From NCBI GenBank assembly GCA_020634625.1, contig JACKBJ010000005.1:122558-186557 (forward strand): a DNA stretch of 64,000 bases, given 5' to 3'. Below, in pieces: positions 1 to 9,087 of the stretch (position 1 is the first letter of the stretch; each line of letters begins with the position of its first letter). The stretch comes from Caldilineae bacterium. GTDB lineage: Bacteria; Chloroflexota; Anaerolineae; Epilineales; Epilineaceae. The notes under the pieces were generated by a model that was not told the origin of the DNA, searched no databases, and saw only the letters and a program-made list of their open reading frames with translations. The position numbers and the translations under genes were made by a program.

Positions 1-60
1 GATCGCTCCGGCGACGGAGGAGGTCATGGAGCTGGCGGATACCTTGATGAGATCGGACAT
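1..60 (-). CDS. spoVS: SpoVS-like protein, N-terminal fragment (cut by window edge)
   Basis: Only the first 20 codons are in the window; the gene continues beyond position 1. The translation begins MSDLIKVSASSMTSSVAGAI, which matches the start of stage V sporulation protein S (LKVSA..S...SVAGA). SpoVS is a small Alba-like nucleic-acid-binding protein also found in bacteria that do not sporulate. A GGGAGGA ribosome site lies about 9 bases before the ATG at 60. It is downstream of rny on the same strand, and spoVS near rny is a common arrangement in several phyla. A terminator-like hairpin at 233-262 separates the two, so it may have its own promoter. Confidence 0.75.
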   Translation of the reverse strand, partial: MSDLIKVSASSMTSSVAGAI

Positions 61-232
61 GATGGTGCGTCCTCCCGGGCGGCTGTGACTAGGGTGGGTT
101 GGAGGGGCGGAGCCGTGGGACAGACGGCGCCCGCCGGGGGAGGCAGGGTCGGTCCATTCTAGCCCAAAGCCTCGGTGGCGCCCGTCAGCGAGCCCACGCT
201 CGACCGACGCTCGTCAATCGGACACGCAGCAA

Positions 233-262
233 AGCGCCCCACCCGGCTTCGGGTGGGGCGCT
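233..262 (-). terminator. Hairpin downstream of rny
   Basis: A perfect 12-bp stem, agcgccccaccc (233-244) pairing with gggtggggcgct (251-262), closes on a 6-base loop. It begins 39 bases past the rny stop. On the minus strand it is followed by TTTGC, so the U tract is short. It is probably the rny terminator, though it could act as a 3' RNA-stabilising hairpin. Confidence 0.6.
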
Positions 263-300
263 CTGTGGTGGGTCGACCGACCAGCTTCGGCTGCGGCCGG

Positions 301-1824
301 CTACTTGGCGAAGTCGGTGGCCCGGGTCTCGCGAATCACCGTCACCTTGACCTGGCCCGGATATTCCAGCGTTTCCTCGATCGTCTTGGCGATGTCCCGC
401 GCGAGCTCGACCGATGCCAGGTCGTCGATCTCGTCCGGGCGAACGAAGATGCGAACCTCGCGGCCGGCCTGGATGGCGAAGCTCTCCTCGACACCCTTGA
501 AGCTCTGCGCGATGTTCTCGAGCGCCTTGATGCGCTTGATGTACAGCTCGAGCGACTCGCGGCGAGCACCGGGCCGGGCACCGCTGATGGCGTCGGCCGT
601 CTCGACGATCACCGCCTCGAGGGACTCCTGCTCGACCTCGTGGTGGTGTGCCCGAACGGCGTTGACCACGATCGACGGCACGCCGTAGCGCTGCGCCAGA
701 TCGGCGCCGACCAGGGCGTGCGGGCCTTCGACCTCGTGGGTGAGGGCCTTGCCCAGGTCGTGCAGCAGGCCGCCCATGCGCGCGATCTCGACGTCGGCGC
801 CCACCTCGGCGGCCAGCATCGCCGCCAGGTGGGCGGTCTCGACCGAGTGGGACAGCACGTTCTGGCCGTAGCTGGTGCGGTACTTGAGCCGACCCAGGAT
901 CTTGAGCAGCTCCGGGTGCAGGCTGCGCACGCCAGCGTCGAAAGCGGCCTCGTCGCCGGCCTCGCGAATGGTCTTCTCGACGTCCTCGCGCGCCTTCTTG
1001 ACGATCTGCTCGATCCGGCCGGGATGGATCCGGCCGTCGACGATCAGGTTCTCCATCGCCCGGCGGCCCACCTCGCGACGCACCGGATCGAAGGAGGACA
1101 GCACGATCGCCTCCGGGGTGTCGTCGACGATCACGTCGACGCCCGAGGCCTGCTCGAAGGCGCGGATGTTGCGGCCTTGACGGCCGATGATGCGGCCCTT
1201 CATGTCATCGGTCGGCAACACGACGGTGGCCGCGACGATGTCGGCCACGATGTCGGTGGCGCAGCGCTGGATGCAGGTGATGACGATCTCGCGGGCGCGC
1301 TTCTCGCCCTCGGCGCGCGCCGACTGCTCGATGTCGCGGATGATGCGCGCGGAGTCCTGCCGCGCGTTTTCGGCGACGCGCTCGAGCAGCTCGTTGCGCG
1401 CCTCCTCGCGGCTCATCCCCGCGGCGCGTTCGATGGCTCGTTGTCGCTCGACCTCGAGGTCCTGAAGCTGGCGCTCGCGCTCGTTGACGAGTTGCTCGCG
1501 CTGCTCCAAATTGCGGGCTCGGTTTTCGGTTTGCTCGAATCGGCGGTCTAGCTTCTCGCGGCGGTCCGTGAACTGCTCGAGCTGTTGGTCCAGCTCGCGG
1601 CGCCGGCGGTTGCTTTCCTTTTCGGCTTCGTCCCGAATCTTGATGGCTTCGTCGCGTGCCTGCAGGACGATCTCGCGTCCCTTGGTCTCGGCCTCCGAGA
1701 TGATGTTGGCGTGGGCAGCCTGGGCCGACTCGCGCTTTCGATTATCCTGGAGGCGAAGGTAGGCGATCGCCGCCACCAAGCCGATGCCCACACCGGAGGC
1801 CAAGCCGAGAATGGCTTGAAGCAT
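301..1824 (-). CDS. rny: Ribonuclease Y
   Basis: Membrane-anchored endoribonuclease that starts mRNA decay, 507 residues, the usual length. One N-terminal membrane segment (about residues 3-23) is followed by a long charged coiled coil (about 30-180). A KH domain comes next (about 209-262; GRIIGRQGRNIR, where GRQG is the GxxG loop). The HD phosphohydrolase domain carries its HD pair in GGLLHDLGKAL at 355-356. The metal-dependent HD domain cleaves RNA and the KH domain binds it. The start MLQAILG is chosen because it places the membrane segment at the extreme N-terminus. recX lies upstream on the same strand, 185 bases away, with a candidate promoter between. The SpoVS gene lies downstream. 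Confidence 0.96.
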   Translation of the reverse strand: MLQAILGLASGVGIGLVAAIAYLRLQDNRKRESAQAAHANIISEAETKGREIVLQARDEAIKIRDEAEKESNRRRRELDQQLEQFTDRREKLDRRFEQTENRARNLEQREQLVNERERQLQDLEVERQRAIERAAGMSREEARNELLERVAENARQDSARIIRDIEQSARAEGEKRAREIVITCIQRCATDIVADIVAATVVLPTDDMKGRIIGRQGRNIRAFEQASGVDVIVDDTPEAIVLSSFDPVRREVGRRAMENLIVDGRIHPGRIEQIVKKAREDVEKTIREAGDEAAFDAGVRSLHPELLKILGRLKYRTSYGQNVLSHSVETAHLAAMLAAEVGADVEIARMGGLLHDLGKALTHEVEGPHALVGADLAQRYGVPSIVVNAVRAHHHEVEQESLEAVIVETADAISGARPGARRESLELYIKRIKALENIAQSFKGVEESFAIQAGREVRIFVRPDEIDDLASVELARDIAKTIEETLEYPGQVKVTVIRETRATDFAK

Positions 1825-1945
1825 GGTGTGTGACGCCTTTGTGCTTTGTTTGGTTGATCGTGGTCACGGCGCTCCGTGACCCGTTTGAGTGCCTGGCGAC
1901 CGGTGGCGGGTGAACCACAAACAGCACCCGACCGGCGCTGCCCAG

Positions 1946-1954
1946 ATGATAGCA
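1946..1954 (-). promoter_or_regulatory. Candidate rny promoter (extended -10)
   Basis: The minus strand reads TGC-TATCAT here, a sigma-70-type extended -10 element. No good -35 lies 17 bases upstream. It is in the recX-rny gap, about 122 bases before the rny ATG. The same TGCTATNNT form recurs before vanW, the TPR gene and the gene at 63664. Confidence 0.5.
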
Positions 1955-2009
1955 CAAGCGCCTGTTGATTACATAAGCGAGGAAGGGTGTGACGACTCGC
2001 CGGCGAGGC

Positions 2010-2672
2010 TCAGCCCTGGGTCGAGGCGTCGCCCGGATCCGACGTTTCGACCTGGCGCCAGGCGTGGTCGAGCGCCCCGCGCACGGCCTCCCAGCCGAAG
2101 CCGCGCCGTTGCAGCCAGCTGCCCAGACGCCGGTCGAAGCGTTGTCGATCGTGGCCCCGATAGCGTTCGGCCTGCTCCAGCGCGACGCGGCGCGCCAGCT
2201 CGTGTTCGTCCAGGCCCTGCACGGCCGCCTGTGCGACCGCTTCGTCGATGCCGCGCTGCCGCAGCTCGTGCCGCAGCGCGCGCTCGCCGCGCGGGCGGTG
2301 TTGCAGCCGGTTGGAGACCCACCACTCCGCGAAGCGCGCGTCATCGACCAGGGCCAGCGCCTCGAGGCGCTCGAGAACGCGTTCGACCGGGATCGGATCG
2401 CAGTCCTCGCCGATCAGCTTGTCCTGGACCTCGCGGCGACTGCGCGGGCGGTGCTCCAGGAAGGCCAAGGCACGGTCGAGCGCCGCGCGGTAGGCGTCCT
2501 CGGCCTTCAGCGCCTCGACCTCGGCGGCCGAGAGCCGCTGCCCGCGCTGCAGGCTGGCGGCGAGATCGAGCTGCAGGCTGAACGCGTACTCTTCGTCGAG
2601 GTAGATGTTCACCCGCTGCCTGCGCCCGCGTTGCAGCTGGAGCCGGGTGATCTCGGGCAGGTGCTGGGTCAT
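2010..2672 (-). CDS. recX: Regulatory protein RecX
   Basis: Modulator of RecA, 220 residues. It is largely helical and built of three-helix repeats: the segments with RALAFLEHRPRSRREV (about 68-85), RVLERLEALALVDDARFAEW (about 97-116) and the C-terminal RFDRRLGSWLQRRGFGWEAV are typical RecX units. It binds RecA or its filament and usually restrains recombinase activity. It follows recA on the same strand after 141 bases that contain a strong hairpin, so part of the recA transcript probably stops before recX. No strong ribosome site is visible before the ATG at 2672. Confidence 0.9.
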   Translation of the reverse strand: MTQHLPEITRLQLQRGRRQRVNIYLDEEYAFSLQLDLAASLQRGQRLSAAEVEALKAEDAYRAALDRALAFLEHRPRSRREVQDKLIGEDCDPIPVERVLERLEALALVDDARFAEWWVSNRLQHRPRGERALRHELRQRGIDEAVAQAAVQGLDEHELARRVALEQAERYRGHDRQRFDRRLGSWLQRRGFGWEAVRGALDHAWRQVETSDPGDASTQG

Positions 2673-2732
2673 GATCGCCCGCAGGGTCGCCGCGCCGCGG
2701 CCGCGTGGACCGGCCGAGCCGTCGCGGCGGAA

Positions 2733-2768
2733 CCAGACGGCCCTGGTCCGAGCGCCAGGGCCGTCTGG
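2733..2768 (-). terminator. Intercistronic hairpin between recA and recX
   Basis: A perfect 14-bp inverted repeat, ccagacggccctgg (2733-2746) and ccagggccgtctgg (2755-2768), with an 8-base loop. It lies 45 bases past the recA stop. On the minus strand only TT follows, so it is probably a partial terminator or 3' stabiliser. A hairpin that lowers recX expression relative to recA is known in E. coli. Confidence 0.55.
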
Positions 2769-2813
2769 GGCTGACCTCCGAGCCGGGTCGGCTCCGGACG
2801 CACGCGTCGTGAC

Positions 2814-3890
2814 CTAGCTTTCGTCGAGCTCGACCGCGGCGGTCGCCGCCGTGGCCGGCGGCGGCACGTCGCCCGCGGGCCGTTGCGGGATGCCGAGCAG
2901 CTCGCGGACCTTGTTCTCGATCTCGAGGCCCAGGGCGGGGTTCTCGGCCAGGGCCTGTTTGGCGTTCTCGCGGCCCTGCGCGAGGCGGGCCTCGTCGTAG
3001 AAGAAGAAGGAGCCACGCTTCTCGACGATGCCGTGCTCGGTCGCCATGTCCAGGACGTCACCCCAACGCGAGATGCCCTCGTTGTACATGATGTCGAACT
3101 GGGCTTCCTTGAAGGGGGGCGCGACCTTGTTCTTCTTGATGCGCACCCGGGTGCGGTTGCCGACCACGTCGCTGCCGGCCTTGACCGCCTCGATGCGTCG
3201 GATGTCCATGCGCACGCTGGCATAGAACTTGAGCGCCATGCCGCCGGTGGTCGTCTCGGGGTTGCCGAACATCACGCCGATCTTCTGCCGCAGCTGGTTG
3301 GTGAAGATGACCGAGGTATGCGAGCGGTTGATGGCGCCGGCCAGCTTGCGCAGGGCCTGGCTCATGAGGCGCGCCTGGAGGCCGACATGCGAGTCGCCCA
3401 TGTCGCCTTCGATCTCGGCCTTGGGCACCAGCGCCGCCACCGAGTCGACCACGACCACGTCGACCGCGCCGGAGCGGACGAGCGCTTCGCAGATCTCGAG
3501 CGCCTGCTCGCCCGTGTCGGGCTGGGAGACCAGCAGGTTCTCGACGTCGACGCCGCAGCGCCCGGCGTAGATCGGGTCGAGCGCGTGCTCGACGTCGATG
3601 AAGGCCGCCACGCCGCCCAGCTTCTGGGCCTCGGCGATGATGTGCTGGCAGACGGTGGTCTTGCCCGAGGACTCCGGCCCGTAGATCTCGATGACGCGTC
3701 CGCGCGGCACGCCGCCCACCCCCAGCGCCACGTCCAGCGCCAGACAGCCGGTCGGGATCGACTCGATCTCGAGCGCGGTCGAGTCGCCGAGCTTCATGAT
3801 CGCGCCATCGCCGTAGCGCCGCTTGATCAGCGTCAGGGTGGTGTCGAGCGCCTTCTCGCGTTCGCTGTCCTTGCCGTCCTTGCCTGCCAT
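2814..3890 (-). CDS. recA: Recombinase RecA
   Basis: DNA-dependent ATPase that forms filaments on single-stranded DNA, pairs homologous strands and triggers LexA self-cleavage. At 358 residues it is a normal length. The Walker A motif is GPESSGKT at 71-78, and Walker B is in VDVVVVDSVAALVPKAEIEGDMGD. The L2 region (TNQLRQKIGVMFGNPETTTGG) and the C-terminal acidic tail are also present. A consensus promoter with a LexA-type box lies about 100 bases upstream, giving a leader of roughly 90 bases. recX follows on the same strand. No inteins or other interruptions are seen. Confidence 0.98.
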   Translation of the reverse strand: MAGKDGKDSEREKALDTTLTLIKRRYGDGAIMKLGDSTALEIESIPTGCLALDVALGVGGVPRGRVIEIYGPESSGKTTVCQHIIAEAQKLGGVAAFIDVEHALDPIYAGRCGVDVENLLVSQPDTGEQALEICEALVRSGAVDVVVVDSVAALVPKAEIEGDMGDSHVGLQARLMSQALRKLAGAINRSHTSVIFTNQLRQKIGVMFGNPETTTGGMALKFYASVRMDIRRIEAVKAGSDVVGNRTRVRIKKNKVAPPFKEAQFDIMYNEGISRWGDVLDMATEHGIVEKRGSFFFYDEARLAQGRENAKQALAENPALGLEIENKVRELLGIPQRPAGDVPPPATAATAAVELDES

Positions 3891-3953
3891 GCTCCATGAC
3901 TCCTGGTTGTGTATCCTCCGGCGCCCTCGCGGGACCCGGCCTCGAAAACGAAT

Positions 3954-3965
3954 GGAACATGTTCC
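3954..3965. promoter_or_regulatory. Second palindrome downstream of the recA start site
   Basis: GGAACATGTTCC is a perfect 12-bp palindrome, 5 bases from the LexA-type box. Its half-sites are 2 bases apart instead of 4, so it is not a canonical LexA site. Its core GAAC-N2-GTTC resembles the TetR-operon operators at 20155 and 22310 more closely. It may be an auxiliary repressor site or a coincidence. Confidence 0.4.
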
Positions 3966-3970
3966 GTATC

Positions 3971-3982
3971 GGACATATGTTC
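3971..3982 (-). promoter_or_regulatory. LexA-type SOS box of recA
   Basis: The minus strand reads GAACATATGTCC, one mismatch from the Gram-positive-type LexA operator GAAC-N4-GTTC. It covers about +1 to +13 of the predicted recA transcript. Inference: recA is SOS-induced here. The lexA gene itself is not in the window. Confidence 0.75.
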
Positions 3983-3989
3983 TAAATTC

Positions 3990-4018
3990 AGTATAACATG
4001 CGCCAGATTCGGGTGCAA
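3990..4018 (-). promoter_or_regulatory. recA promoter
   Basis: On the minus strand, TTGCAC (4013-4018) and TATACT (3990-3995) are separated by exactly 17 bases, a near-consensus housekeeping promoter. The predicted transcription start near 3983 lies at the edge of the LexA-like box at 3971-3982, the expected geometry for SOS repression. Confidence 0.85.
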
Positions 4019-4112
4019 GCTGCCGCAGGACACAGCGGCGACAGGCCTTGGACGGGCCGGCGACGACGGTGCTTCGGGGCGGCGTCGCGGCAGCGCCGCG
4101 CCCGGCCGCGGA

Positions 4113-6014
4113 TCAGGGGCCGGTGCCGATGATCACCAGGTCGCCGGCGGGGGCATAGCGGCTTTCGAAGCGGTCGCTCGGGCGCGCCTGGCCGTCGACG
4201 CTCACCCGGCGCTCGACCAGGACATGGGCGCCTTCCCGGGCCCAGCCGACCTGTTGGCTCTGCCCGGCGTCCAGCAGCGGCTGGCGCAGGCTGGCCGGGC
4301 GCGCCGCCGGCGTCACCGCGTCGACGCTGGGGCCGATCAGCTCGACGACGCGCCGTTCGATCGGGCGGCCGTAGACCACGCAGCTGAGCAGACCGCGCTC
4401 GACGTCGATGCCCAGGTCGAAGACCAGGTAGTCGGGCGTGTCGTTGACGAAGCGCAGGTCGCGCTGGCCGGGAAACACCGTGGCGTCCAGTCCGACGGGT
4501 GGCTCGAGCCAGCCGATGCGCAGGGGCGGCGCGTGCCGTTCGGTGATGGGCAGGCCCAGCCAGAAGGCGGCGCGGAAGAAGGTCGTGGCCACCTGGCCGA
4601 TGCCGCCGGTCAGCCCGGCCGGCGCGCCTTCCGCGGCCGTTTCGGCGACCGGGCGCGTCGTGGCGGCTGCCGCTCCAGTCTGGGTCGGACCCGGCGCGGC
4701 CGCCAGCGCCGCGGGCAGGCCCGGCGCGCCGCCCATCAGCTGCAGCAGGTCGAAGCCGCCGCTGGTCGAGACCTCGCCCAGGTGCGCCAGGAAGCTCGCC
4801 TCCTGGCCCGGGGCCAGGGTCAGGCCGTCCAGGCGCTCGACGGCCACCAGCAGGTTCTGCAGCCGGCCGGTCGGCGAGCCGGCGAAGCTGGTCGAGAGGT
4901 GCTGCACCTCCTCCAGGCGCGTGTTCAGCTCGCGCTCGAGCTGGTCGGAGACCTGCCGCGGCTCGAGCTCGACCGCCAGCTCGGCCACCCGCTGCTCGGT
5001 GTAGGCGGCTTCGATCACCCGATCGACCGAGCCTTCGATGTCCAGCCGCGTTCCGGCCCGGCCGCCGTCGAGCACGGTCAGCCGACCGGTGGCCGGGTCG
5101 ACGCCGTAGCGCGCGTCGGATGGCGGGTGGTCGATCGCCACGGCCAGCGGCGCGACCCAGGCGCGGATGGCGTCGCGGTCGACGATGATCGAGGGGACCG
5201 GGTCGCCCTCGGGGCTGGGCAGGTCCTCGATGCTCGTCCAGGCCCGCAGCTGCTCGACCGAGATGCTGTAGGCCTGTCCCTCGCGCCAGTAGATGTCCAG
5301 CGGGCCCGAGGTGATCAGCGCGTAGGCCTCGGTGACGTTGCCGACGTCGAAGATACGCGCCGCGGTGTAGCTCAGGGCCAGGTCGAGGGTGTCGGTGACC
5401 GGTCGCGCGGCCAGGTCGGACAGGGCGGCCAGGCTGCCCTCGACATCCAACACGTGGCCGGTGGTGGAGGGCACCGGCTGGGGTTGGCCCGCCTGGCGCT
5501 CGATGCGCGCGTTGCGCGGCGGCACGTTGACTTCGGGCGCCAGGGCCTCCAGGCGGGTCCGGGCCTGGTCGACGTCGAAGCCGATCAGCGTGGCCAGGTC
5601 GAAGCCGGAGCGCCGGACCCGGAGCGGCTCGAAGAGGCGCTGCACGGGGCCGGCCTCCGGGTCGCGGCCGACCTGCATCGCCTGCTCGGCCAGGAGCGCC
5701 GGATCGGCGCGCAGACCCAGATCGGCGCTGGCGACCGTCCACAGGCGTCCGTCCTCCGGATCGCGCAGCTGGATCTGGCCGCTGAGCACGGGCAGCTCGG
5801 CCAGCCGAGCGCCGGCCTCCGACTCGCTCAGGCCACCCAGCGCCCGATCGGCCAGGTGGACGCCCGGCAGGACCCGGCCGGCATGCAGGCGGGCGTACAG
5901 CAGCAGCGCGAGCAGGCCGGCCAGCAGCAGGCCGGCGAGGCCGGCCAGAGCCAGACCCAGGAGTCGACGGGCCTCCGGGTGCCGGCTCGGGCCGGGTGCG
6001 GATCGGTCGGTCAT
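4113..6014 (-). CDS. VanW family protein with peptidoglycan-binding-4 repeats
   Basis: Predicted exported, membrane-anchored cell-wall protein of 633 residues. The N-terminus is charged, followed by one membrane segment (about 17-42, Leu/Ala-rich). Two repeated domains of the YoaR/PG_binding_4 type follow, including GVHLADRALGGLSESEAGARL near residue 50. The C-terminal VanW domain includes APGQEASFLAHLGEVSTSGGF, GGIGQVATTFFRAAFWLGLPITERH and NDTPDYLVFDL. VanW is named from vancomycin-resistance clusters, but its biochemical role is unknown. I place the start at 6014 because GAGGAG precedes that ATG and the upstream in-frame extension is Arg-rich and unlike a signal. An insert rich in Ala/Thr/Pro (about residues 460-500) interrupts the VanW domain. 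Confidence 0.88.
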   Translation of the reverse strand: MTDRSAPGPSRHPEARRLLGLALAGLAGLLLAGLLALLLYARLHAGRVLPGVHLADRALGGLSESEAGARLAELPVLSGQIQLRDPEDGRLWTVASADLGLRADPALLAEQAMQVGRDPEAGPVQRLFEPLRVRRSGFDLATLIGFDVDQARTRLEALAPEVNVPPRNARIERQAGQPQPVPSTTGHVLDVEGSLAALSDLAARPVTDTLDLALSYTAARIFDVGNVTEAYALITSGPLDIYWREGQAYSISVEQLRAWTSIEDLPSPEGDPVPSIIVDRDAIRAWVAPLAVAIDHPPSDARYGVDPATGRLTVLDGGRAGTRLDIEGSVDRVIEAAYTEQRVAELAVELEPRQVSDQLERELNTRLEEVQHLSTSFAGSPTGRLQNLLVAVERLDGLTLAPGQEASFLAHLGEVSTSGGFDLLQLMGGAPGLPAALAAAPGPTQTGAAAATTRPVAETAAEGAPAGLTGGIGQVATTFFRAAFWLGLPITERHAPPLRIGWLEPPVGLDATVFPGQRDLRFVNDTPDYLVFDLGIDVERGLLSCVVYGRPIERRVVELIGPSVDAVTPAARPASLRQPLLDAGQSQQVGWAREGAHVLVERRVSVDGQARPSDRFESRYAPAGDLVIIGTGP

Positions 6015-6077
6015 GTGGGCTGCTCCTCGGGCCTGAGGCCGCGTGGGCATGCCGGGCAGCGCCCGGCGACGGATCAG

Positions 6078-6086
6078 ATGATAGCA
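6078..6086 (-). promoter_or_regulatory. Candidate vanW promoter (extended -10)
   Basis: The minus strand reads TGC-TATCAT, 64 bases before the vanW ATG. It has the same extended -10 form as the candidate rny promoter, and no clear -35 is visible. It is divergent from the acyl-CoA dehydrogenase promoter at 6124-6152. Confidence 0.55.
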
Positions 6087-6123
6087 GCGCCGATCGCGGC
6101 GGCGGCGGCCGGCCGAGGTCCGG

Positions 6124-6152
6124 TTGACCCCCCCCGGTGCCGACGATATGAT
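6124..6152 (+). promoter_or_regulatory. Promoter of the acyl-CoA carboxylase operon
   Basis: TTGACC (6124-6129) and TATGAT (6147-6152) are 17 bases apart, close to the housekeeping consensus. It lies 74 bases before the chosen acyl-CoA dehydrogenase ATG and probably drives the same-strand run of genes to about 12.3 kb. Confidence 0.8.
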
Positions 6153-6226
6153 TCGCCGTCGACGTCGCCCCGCGATGTCACCGCAGGGCAATCCACAGCG
6201 CACAGGCAGGCATGCCGGGGGCAGCC

Positions 6227-7369
6227 ATGGACTTCGAATTCAGCGACGAACAACGGATGGTTCGCGACCTGGCCCGCGACTTCGCGGCCGGCGAGATCGC
6301 GCCCATCGCGGCCGCGATCGACGAGACGGGCGAGTTCCCCTACGACTCGGTCAAGAAGATGGGCGAGCTCGGCCTGTTGGGCCTGACGGCCTCGCCCGAC
6401 TACGGGGGCTTCGGCGGCGACATGGTCTCCTACGTGCTGGCCATGGAGGAGATCAGCAAGGTCTGTGCCAGCCACGGCGTGATCATGTCGGTGCAGAACT
6501 CGCTGGTGAACTACGGCATCGAGAAGTTCGGCTCCGAGGATCAGAAGCAGCGCTTCCTGACGCCGCTGGCCAGCGGACAGGCCATCGGCGCCTACAGCCT
6601 GACCGAGCCCCAATCGGGCTCCGACGCGGCCAACATGAAGACGGTGGCGGTCCGCGACGGCGACGACTACGTCATCAACGGTCGCAAGAGCTGGGTGACC
6701 AGCGGCCCGGTGGCCGACTACATCGTCACCTTCGTCACCATGAACCCACAGGGCGACCATCGCGACACCATGGCGGTGGTGGTCGAGGCCGACCGGCCGG
6801 GTTTCGAGCGCGGCAAGAAGGAGCCCAAGCTGGGCATCCGCGCCAGCGCCACCTGCGAGCTCTACTTCGAGGACTATCGCATCCCGGTGACCAACCGGCT
6901 CGGCGACGAGGGCGGTGGCTTCAAGTTCGCCATGAGCATCCTCGACAAGGGTCGCATCGGCATCGCCTCGCAGGCGCTGGGCATCGCCCAGGCCGCCTAC
7001 GAGGCCTCGGTGGCCTATGCCCGCGAGCGGACCGCCTTCGGCAAGACCATCGGCTCCTTCCAAGCCATCCAGTTCATGATCGCCGACATGGCGCTCAAGA
7101 TCGAGGCGGCCCGGCTGCTGACGCTGCGGGCGGCGGTCAAGGCCGATCGCGGCGAACGCTTCACCACCGAGGCTTCGATGGCCAAGCTCTATGCCTCGGA
7201 GACGGCCAACTTCGTCACCGACAAAGCGGTGCAGGTGCACGGCGGCATGGGCTATTCCAAGGAGCATCCGGTCGAGCGCTACTTCCGAGACGCGCGCATC
7301 ACCGAGATCTACGAAGGCACCAGCGAGATCCAGCGCATGGTCATCTCGCGCGCGGTGCTGGGCGGCTAG
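6227..7369 (+). CDS. Acyl-CoA dehydrogenase, short-chain/branched-chain type
   Basis: FAD enzyme that introduces the alpha-beta double bond into an acyl-CoA and passes electrons to ETF, 380 residues. Family signatures are AYSLTEPQSGSDA (about 121-133), where the flavin contacts lie, and the C-terminal HGGMGYSKEHPVERYFRDAR followed by ITEIYEGTSEIQRMVISR. The Glu of IYEGTSE is the usual catalytic base of short-chain members. The start at 6227 (MDFEFSDEQ) fits the family N-terminus; 6212 would add five residues. It heads the carboxylase operon. With IcmF at 35.9-39.5 kb, butyryl-CoA or isobutyryl-CoA is a reasonable substrate, but the sequence alone does not settle it. Confidence 0.93.
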   Translation: MDFEFSDEQRMVRDLARDFAAGEIAPIAAAIDETGEFPYDSVKKMGELGLLGLTASPDYGGFGGDMVSYVLAMEEISKVCASHGVIMSVQNSLVNYGIEKFGSEDQKQRFLTPLASGQAIGAYSLTEPQSGSDAANMKTVAVRDGDDYVINGRKSWVTSGPVADYIVTFVTMNPQGDHRDTMAVVVEADRPGFERGKKEPKLGIRASATCELYFEDYRIPVTNRLGDEGGGFKFAMSILDKGRIGIASQALGIAQAAYEASVAYARERTAFGKTIGSFQAIQFMIADMALKIEAARLLTLRAAVKADRGERFTTEASMAKLYASETANFVTDKAVQVHGGMGYSKEHPVERYFRDARITEIYEGTSEIQRMVISRAVLGG

Positions 7370-7431
7370 CCGCCCGGCGCGCGACGGGCCAGCAGCCGGC
7401 GCGCGGCGCCAATCGATCCGACACCCGCACG

Positions 7432-7456
7432 CGGGGGCGGCCAGCGGCCGCCCCCG
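7432..7456 (+). other. Intercistronic hairpin before the carboxyltransferase gene
   Basis: A perfect 11-bp stem (cgggggcggcc and its complement) with a 3-base loop, ending 5 bases before the AAGGAA ribosome site. No U tract follows. It may set the ratio between dehydrogenase and carboxylase messages by stabilising or pausing the RNA. Confidence 0.45.
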
Positions 7457-7477
7457 TCCGCAAGGAAGACGGGCCCC

Positions 7478-9037
<1,560 letters not shown>

Positions 9038-9087
9038 CCCTTCGCCCGCACCGAGAACCCGGCCGGCCCGCGCCAAGGAAGCCGCCC

